Shown: piece by piece, positions 57,816 to 64,000 of the stretch
How the letters are laid out: each line of letters begins with the position of its first letter
How positions within the stretch are numbered: the first letter of the stretch is position 1
Assembly (NCBI GenBank): GCA_964019135.1
Contig: OZ025250.1
Span: 50,653,357-50,717,356, forward strand
Source of the DNA: Arenicola marina
Lineage: Eukaryota > Annelida > Polychaeta > Arenicolidae
Direction of reading: 5' to 3'
DNA: 64,000 nucleotides
The notes under the pieces: model-generated
The model's input: only the letters and a program-made list of their open reading frames with translations
What the model was told of the DNA's origin: nothing
Databases searched by the model: none
Position numbers and translations under genes: made by a program

Positions 57816-58793
57816 GATGCGGCGGCGTATGGCGGTCTGCGGGTGACGGAGGTGGTGGGGGAGGAGGCCGGACCCGGGCAGCTGCAGGACCCCCTGGGTG
57901 TGGCCGCCCACGGGGACTTGGTGTGGGTGGCGGACAGCGGCAGTCACAGGGTGGTGGTCTTCCGGCGGACCACAGAAGGCGGCCACACAGCCCACCGCTA
58001 CGTGGCGGAGTCCTCCGTCCAGTCTCCGCAATGTATCGCCGCGAAAGACACGGATATCTGGATCTCCCAGTACAATGGCCAGCTCCAGGGAGTCCGGTTG
58101 GTGGGTGGAGAGCTCGTCCGGACGCGCACCCTGCCGACCACTGGACGCCTGACACTGCCAGAGGGACTGGCCTACAGGGAGTCAACCAGGACTCTCTATG
58201 TCTGCTGCAAGGACGGCCTCCATGTGGTGGATGTGGCGGGGGGCAGGGTGGTGGACACCCTCAACACGCCGCCAGAGGTGGAGGAGGGGCGGCAGCCGCG
58301 GTTTGTGTCCGTCCTCCAGGACACCATCCTGGTGCAGTACGGCCTCCCCTACCGCCTGGTGCTGTACACCGGGGACGGCGCTCCGGGCCGCGTCCTCAAC
58401 CTCCCAGGACTCTCGAATCCCCGTGACATCACCCACAACGGGAAACACTTTGTGGTGTGTGACTGGGGTGGCTCTCTCCTCGTAGTGAGCCGGGAGGGGG
58501 AGGCGGTCACCAGGGTGAGGCTGGAGGGGAAGGCGGTCACCAGGGTGAAGCTGAAGAGGAAGGCGGGCACCAGGGTGGGGCTGGAGGGGAAGGCGGTCAC
58601 CAGGGAGAGGCTGGAGGGGAAGGCGGTCACCAGGGTGGGGCTGAAGAGGAAGGCGGGCACCAGGGTGGGGCTGGAGTGGAAGGCGGTCACCAGGGTGAGG
58701 CTGGAGGAGGTGCGGCCTGGTTTATATCATGGCCCCCCCACCACCACCTCCTCTACGTCACGGACATCAACAACCACAAACTGTTTGTCGTGA
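57816..58793 (+). CDS. NHL-repeat beta-propeller exon of the kinase gene
   Basis: An acceptor (TGTTTGTCGTTGTAG) leads in phase 0, matching the repeat-linker exon. It reads DAAAYGGLRVTEVVGEEAGP, GQLQDPLGVAAHGDLVWVAD and SGSHRVVVF; 'L--P-GVA-----VWVADSGSHRV-VF' is a textbook NHL repeat. Later blades include LPEGLAYRESTRTLYVCC, RLVLYTGDGAPGRVLNLPG and LSNPRDITHNGKHFVVCDWG. NHL propellers bind proteins or RNA. Near the C-terminus seven 10-residue units (KAVTRVRLEG) form a coding minisatellite. Compared with the second copy at 63.4 kb, one base is missing near 58716, so the frame shifts and ends at 58793; the ancestral frame would read WFISWPPHHHLLYVTDINNH and end at 58801. The exon continues to a GTAAGT donor at 58823. 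Confidence 0.88.
   Translation, partial: DAAAYGGLRVTEVVGEEAGPGQLQDPLGVAAHGDLVWVADSGSHRVVVFRRTTEGGHTAHRYVAESSVQSPQCIAAKDTDIWISQYNGQLQGVRLVGGELVRTRTLPTTGRLTLPEGLAYRESTRTLYVCCKDGLHVVDVAGGRVVDTLNTPPEVEEGRQPRFVSVLQDTILVQYGLPYRLVLYTGDGAPGRVLNLPGLSNPRDITHNGKHFVVCDWGGSLLVVSREGEAVTRVRLEGKAVTRVKLKRKAGTRVGLEGKAVTRERLEGKAVTRVGLKRKAGTRVGLEWKAVTRVRLEEVRPGLYHGPPTTTSSTSRTSTTTNCLS
58495..58709 (+). repeat. 30-bp coding minisatellite, 7 copies
   Basis: The unit AAGGCGGTCACCAGGGTGAG GCTGGAGGGG recurs with an alternate version carrying AAGAGGAAGGCGGGC. Each unit encodes 10 residues. The second NHL copy at 63.45 kb has only two units. Confidence 0.95.
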
Positions 58794-58822
58794 GCCGCTG
58801 ACGACAACAACGCGCCGTCCGC

Positions 58823-60597
58823 GTAAGTAACAGTGACGTCATCACGTCACTCACACCTTGTTAAGATGATAGTTGATAAGTACAACATACCCCACACCCT
58901 CTCCCCTACCCACCTTCTCCCTGGTGGGGGCGGGGGGTGGTGAAGGGTAGGTGTGTGGGGGGGGGGGGGTGCTGTCACAGCGTTATGTGATATTTGACAT
59001 GTTGTTTACGTTTAGAAAAGTGTCACTGTAAACGTCTCTGTGAGGGAGGGACAGGGTGCCACTCCCACCCCCTCCCCCCACCCACCTCAGCCACACTAGG
59101 CCCTCCCTAACCTACCTTACCTTACATTAACCTACCTGGGGTGGGGGGGGGGGGCGTTCAGCCGGTTAAGCTGACCTCAGTTGACGTTAGTTGAATTGTT
59201 TGTGGCTCGATGTCTGTAATTGTGAGCTGTGGCCGCCTGCTCCACCCATTAACGCCCCCACCTACCCCCATCCCCCTCTCCCTCTACAAATACCTTCCAC
59301 TATTCTGTGATTGAAACTTATATGAAATCAAGTTGATTCCAAGGACTCAAAGGGATGTTAATAGCTTTAAAACACATGGTCGTGCATGGTCTAACATTGA
59401 ATATAATGAGGAGGAGTTATTTTGTCTGCGCCAGTGACATGTAACGTGTTGTGTAGTGCCTGACTTGTAGTTATAATAGCAGTCTAAATAAGGTTTTAAG
59501 CATCGAGCTTGAAATAGCTTTATTGTTAGCATGTGAGGTTAATGTAATACTTGATAAGACTAGTAATAATAGATAGTTAGTCCGCGACATGCAAATCAAA
59601 TCAATATTCACATTCACATTCATATTTAAATATTAGCCGAATTTATTGAACACATATTCGGGTCCGGTCCGTAGAGCTGTGTTCGTCACATCGCTCACTT
59701 GTTACTCTTCCACGCTCTGTTCCTATTCATGTTTTCTTTTCTGTTTACTATGCCATGTTCCTGCGTTATTCACTACACGTTTGCCGCTCTGTTTCTTCCC
59801 CGTTGCTGTTCTGTTGCTCCTTCCCACCCCACCCCCAACCCGGCCATCTTCCTGTATGCCATGGGACTTTGTTTATTCATATTATAAGGACTGTATTAAC
59901 GAACATTAGCAATATTGTAGATTAGCCCATAAGATGTACCAAATGATACTGTGATGGTGAGGGGAATAAGCTGACACAGACCCGAAGAAGTTATTGATGT
60001 ATACTCCCTCCCCGCTCTTGCCTCACACCCTTACAGGAAGTCCTGGTGTTCCTCTCCCTTAAATAGACAAATCATATCTGCCAAAATAAATAACCTGTGC
60101 TCAATCCGTTTCAATGGATGCAACGTATATACCACTTGAATAGATAAGACAGTCTTTTGTATTTGTATTTGATCCAAATACAATGAAAAATAAAAATCGA
60201 ATTTAAATCATTCAGTAGGCGTATTTTCTGACCAGTATTAATCTTTGAAGAAGAAAAAGATGTGACGAATAGAAATTCAACGTACTTGTTGCAGAAATTT
60301 TCTCTTTCCTAACCCCCGCCGCCACTACCAACCGCCCCAATTAGACCAATATATATATATATTATATAATCTAATGTATAATACATTTGACCTTGTGACA
60401 AATGTAAATTTAATTTAACCCTACGAGCATATTTGACGCTTTGCTTAGAAATACAATATGACGATGCAGGTTTGCTGAACTAATTTATTTTACTGGTTGA
60501 TTTGGTTTCCGGATAATCACTATGTCAATGTGCAGTGGGGGTTTATGCTATAGACTGTAATTACAACATATTAATTGTGTTTTTCTCGTCGTTTCAG
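58823..60597 (+). other. Intron within the 3' UTR of the kinase-NHL gene
   Basis: The donor GTAAGT at 58823 lies about 30 bases after the stop and the acceptor (TTCTCGTCGTTTCAG) is at 60597. No exon or repeat family is recognised inside; G-rich runs occur at 58926-58970 and 59138-59155. Confidence 0.6.
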
Positions 60598-61005
60598 CTG
60601 GACGCATTGCCCACAGATCCTCACTGGAAGCTTGGATTAATGAATGAATTGTATCAACACCCACCAAGATGCTGGTCATAACGGTCCCTTGCTTTTGGAT
60701 AGAGTTTTAGCTCCTCATGATAACGACCACAAAGATTGGTCTGCCGCACTGAAAGCTCTGGCTAATAATGTTATGACGATTGAAGTTCACGGTCTGTTTA
60801 TCTTAATAGTGTAGTACGCCAGTGTCCTTATATCGTGGTTATGCTGATTATATAACATATCGCATCACTTTACTTGTTGGCAGTGATGCTGGACTTTATC
60901 ATGTCATCGATGCATTAAGGATACAATGCAATATGTGTCAATCGTGACTTTTAATGTGTTCAGTCATTAACATGCCATACAATAAATCTTGTTTAATTTT
61001 AACCA
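60598..61005 (+). other. 3' UTR exon of the kinase-NHL gene
   Basis: The exon starts after a strong acceptor, carries no long frame, and contains AATAAA at 60981. Its distal half (from 60884) is repeated downstream of the second NHL copy at 63618-63808, which links it to the NHL exon. Another acceptor-like CAG at 60881-60883 precedes the shared part. Confidence 0.7.
60981..60986 (+). promoter_or_regulatory. Polyadenylation signal AATAAA
   Basis: A canonical AATAAA followed by a T-rich stretch lies near the end of the 3' UTR exon. The paralogous position downstream of the second copy reads AATATA. Confidence 0.6.
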
Positions 61006-61079
61006 AATGCTGTTTTCTGTTTACTATCTGCGCGCGTTTCTTCCTAATTAGGTATATATCCCATTGATACATGCGAGAT

Positions 61080-61854
61080 CATCTTTAATTGTTGTCCCGG
61101 GAGGTTGTCACAGGGAGGCGTCTTAAGTCTAAGAATTAAATGATAGATAGAAGTATCTTTGGCCGATGCTATATCTATGTAGTGTGGTAGCCGTGGCAGT
61201 TCAGTGAAGGAGAACACTTCGACATATTGTAATTATCTTATTGATTCCGCTTGATGCGTCCTAACTAACCGGTAAAAACTTTTTTAATTCTCAATATTGT
61301 GTTGACCTCAGTGCAAGCACAAATCTACACTGTCAGCTTCAAGTAACATAAATGTATGTTCCATTCACACAATCCGTTCACGCTCGGCCAGTCAATATAA
61401 AGAGATGAAGCAAAGAAACTCCTACAAATCAGCCGTCGGTGACCTTCAGTGGCGTTCAACACCATGCAAGCGACTAACAGAGATTATTTGATTACGTAGT
61501 CATGGCGACAAACGCTTACCGACCTAACCCGATGATGTTATCTTTCAACGTAATTTTTTATATCGAGCGAGAAGATAATAAGTTTGAAGCTATCCCTTTA
61601 CCAAAAAGTCGATCCAGCGAACAAGGACTATCAATCAGTTTTTTGTTCGCCCGTAAATAATACAACATCTGTAAAACTGTATATATATATATTAACAAAA
61701 TAAAAAGCACACATTCTTCCATACATCAATGCCGCAATAATTTTTGAGACATATATAATCAAGTTACTGAAGAACGCTCGCCCTGTCGACTGAGCCCATA
61801 GCACTATCGGTTACAGCAATCATAGATATAGCGTTTAAAATCAGAACGCGGTGT
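61080..61854. other. Unassigned DNA
   Basis: No exon, RNA gene or repeat family is recognised between the kinase-NHL gene and the next repeat. Confidence 0.5.
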
Positions 61855-62130
61855 TCCCAACAATCATAGCGCGCCCATTAACAGCAATCATAGCGCGGTC
61901 ATTTACAACAATCGTAGCGCGGTCCTTGACATCAGTCAAAGCATCGTTATGGCGTAAATAAGTCCTCATTATGACATCATCAAGGCGTCATGATGGCGTC
62001 ATCATAGCTACATGATGGCGTCATTATAGAGCATGATGGTGTCATTATAGCGTCATTGTGGCGTCATTTAAGTATGGTGTAGTCAGCGTGTCATCGATGC
62101 GTCATGTTGGCGTTATCACTGCGTCGTCAC
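61855..62130. repeat. Irregular CATCATAGCG / GGCGTCAT repeats
   Basis: Two related short-unit arrays: ACAATCATAGCGCGGTCATT (61855-61935) and GATGGCGTCATTATAGC (61970-62120). Confidence 0.8.
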
Positions 62131-62289
62131 GTGTCATCAAATCGCCGATTCGGGCACCTTTCTCCTTTTTAGATCATGTCATATTCTACTCATGGAAAAC
62201 ACCAAATACATTTTACGCTACAATAATTACAAGATATATGTGGGAAACAAAATGAATTGATGTTTACGCCGGTTTTGTACACACAAGGG

Positions 62290-62390
62290 TAAAACTGCCC
62301 GATGAAGGATGAATGAATAAAATACACGCCCCAGATTAGGTGCCTGGGTCCGTATTCGAACCTAGGACATTAGCGGGTGGCTGATTCAAA
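62290..62390 (-). mobile_element. Possible tRNA-like retroposon remnant
   Basis: The minus strand carries a B-box-like GGTTCGAATACGG within CTAATGTCCTAGGTTCGAAT. No clear A box is seen. Confidence 0.25.
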
Positions 62391-62874
62391 GTGAGAATCA
62401 GTCTTCAATGAATGTCAAGCAGCTTTCATTATATATATAAAACCTTCCAAAACACTCATTATTACGGATATCACAGGTGAGTTTTTCACTTGTTTATTTC
62501 TAAATGCAAGGATCATATTTTACCAACTAATGCTATTTGGTCTTGGATGACCTATATTATACCCTTTTACATATGAAAACAACTGTCAGCTAATCAGAAG
62601 TAAAATCGTGACGAATGGATTTCTTCCGCTAGCTGTGGAATGCGACGTCGATGACATCGTCGGTGGACTTGCACGTTTGGTGTCGTTAAGCATGAATCTT
62701 TGGCCAGAGGAGGCGAATGGGACGTCTCTGGTCAAAATGAAGTATTGCGCCAATGTAAACGGCTTTTTATATTTCATTCGCCATTAACTCGAGATTTGGC
62801 CAGTTTCCCAGCACCGATAAGTTCCCAAAACATTGATCCAGACACTGGCACATAGCGTCTTTCCATATAGTATC

Positions 62875-63603
62875 GAAGCCTACGGGGAGCCCAGCGGGAC
62901 CCTCTATATCTGTTGTTTGGACGGTGTCCCTGTGGTGGATGTGGCTGGGGGCGGCGGGTGGCTACCGAGGGGTGGCGGCCGAGGTATGTGTCCGTCCTCC
63001 AGGACACGATCCTGGTGGCGTACACCTCGCTCCTGGTGCTCTACACCGGGGACGGCGCTCCGGGCCGCGTCCTGGACCCCCAAGGATTCTCGGATCCCCG
63101 TGACATCACCCGCAACGGGGATCACTTTGTGGTTGGTTGGTTATTCAGGACGCTTTAACCATACCATTTTGGTCATATCGCGTCCGTGGGAGACGGGAAA
63201 GGAGAGTGGAGCCATGTCCCCGGGGGACCCCCCTACACTTTGCACAAAAATACATGGGATCTTTATCCTGCGACCAAACAGCTCTGGCCACAGCGGGGGT
63301 CGAACCACCAATCCACGTGCCGTTAGGCTCTCAGGTGGCCAGAACACTCAATGCGAGCGCTCTCTCACACCTGGGACATCACCCGCAACGGGGATCACTT
63401 TGTGGTGTGTGATAGGCTGGGTCACTCTCTGCACGCCGTGAGCCAGGAAGGGGAGCCGGTCACCAGGGTGAGGCTGGAGGGGGAGGCGGTCACCAGGGTG
63501 GAGCTGGGGGAAGTGACCCCTTGGTATATATCATGGTCTCCCCACCACCATCTCCTCTACATCACAAACTACAACAACAGACTGTTTGTCGTGAGCCACT
63601 GAC
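62875..63603 (+). pseudogene. Second, broken copy of the NHL propeller 3' end
   Basis: It matches copy 1 from about 58165 onward: EAYGEPSGTLYICCLDGVPV VDVAGG, then, after a 25-base deletion that shifts the frame, RYVSVLQDTILVAYTSLLVL and GDGAPGRVLDPQGFSDPRD. It is then split by a SINE, resuming as DITRNGDHFVVCDRLGHSLH through WYISWSPHHHLLYITNYNNR LFVVSH and a stop at 63601-63603. The 5' part of the propeller and the kinase are absent. Deletion, frameshift and insertion make it a pseudogene, though its intact C-terminus preserves the frame lost in copy 1. Confidence 0.9.
63134..63374 (-). mobile_element. tRNA-derived SINE inside the NHL pseudogene, 32-bp target duplication
   Basis: A 32-base segment starting GACATCACCCGCAACGGGGA occurs intact at 63102-63133 and at 63375-63406. 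Between them the reversed SINE runs from its tail (TTGGTTATTCAGGACG) to its head (GAGCGCTCTCTCACAC). The duplication is unusually long, and identical copies imply a recent insertion. Confidence 0.95.
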
Positions 63604-63617
63604 GACGATGCGCTCGG

Positions 63618-63808
63618 TGATGCTGGACTTGATCATGTCATCGATGCATTAAGGATATAAGGCAATGTGTGCCAATCGTGCTTTTTAACGTGTTCAGTCA
63701 TTAACATGCGATTCAATATACGTTGTTTAGTTATAACCAAATGCTGTTTTCTGGTCAATATCTGCGCGCGTTTCTGTCTTCCTAATTACGTGTCCCATTG
63801 ATACAGGT
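63618..63808 (+). other. Copy of the kinase-NHL 3' UTR
   Basis: From TGATGCTGGACTTGATCATG to CCCATTGATACA it matches 60884-61071. It follows the pseudogene stop after only about 14 bases, whereas in copy 1 an intron of 1.8 kb and part of the UTR exon lie between. Confidence 0.88.
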
Positions 63809-63840
63809 GAGGCCATGCAGACCACAGTTGGTGCCACGCT

Positions 63841-64000
63841 CAGGGGCGTAGCCAGGGACTTTAGCAAGTGTACGCACATGCTGCACATGAAATGAAAAAC
63901 AATTACTCCCGAACAACAGGATTGCACGTACCGGCACAACCCAATGTGTAGGCACGTGCGTACGTGCGTACGTCTGTCGACGCCTCTAACCCCGAAAAAA
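63841..64000 (+). mobile_element. hAT-like element terminus, cut by the window end
   Basis: CAGGGGCGTAGCCAGG is a very common terminal sequence of animal hAT-type elements. Only this end is in the window, so length and partner end are unknown. Confidence 0.5.

Overview
The window is metazoan nuclear DNA: exons with canonical splice sites, tRNA-derived SINEs, a non-LTR retrotransposon fragment, TIR elements and a very high load of minisatellites. The phylum cannot be fixed from sequence alone; the style suits a marine invertebrate such as a mollusc or lancelet (inference).

Two genes can be supported. On the minus strand, 1.8-25.7 kb holds the 3' half of a neural cell adhesion molecule (NCAM/Fasciclin II family): a fibronectin type III exon (25671-23967), the transmembrane exon (7052-6839), a 126-nt cytoplasmic exon (6125-6000) and a terminal exon (1881-1806). 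The fibronectin exon is split by a 1490-bp terminal-inverted-repeat element (24044-25533) with a 6-bp target duplication. Its ends happen to supply a GC-AG intron that would restore the reading frame, so it is a candidate introner-like mobile intron and the most interesting object here. On the plus strand, 47.8-61.0 kb holds a protein kinase whose exons join in frame through a 19-residue-repeat linker to an NHL beta-propeller exon, giving a kinase-linker-NHL architecture. A second, broken copy of the NHL 3' end lies at 62.9-63.8 kb, split by a SINE.

Most of the rest is repeats. There are over twenty tandem arrays (13 to about 90 bp units). Many abut exon ends and two lie inside exons. A 4.2-kb array at 39.5-43.7 kb is inverted about its centre. 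The pyrimidine array at 54.0-57.2 kb fills the intron before the NHL exon. At least eight copies of one tRNA-derived SINE occur, four with visible target duplications and one with its empty site preserved in a duplicated module. A dimeric tRNA-derived SINE at 31.3-31.6 kb shares its 3' tail with the retrotransposon at 51.1-51.9 kb.

Layout: 0-26 kb NCAM 3' half and its introns; 26-47 kb repeats and unassigned DNA (5' NCAM exons or intergenic); 47-61 kb the kinase-NHL gene; 61-64 kb the NHL pseudogene and a hAT-like terminus at the right edge.
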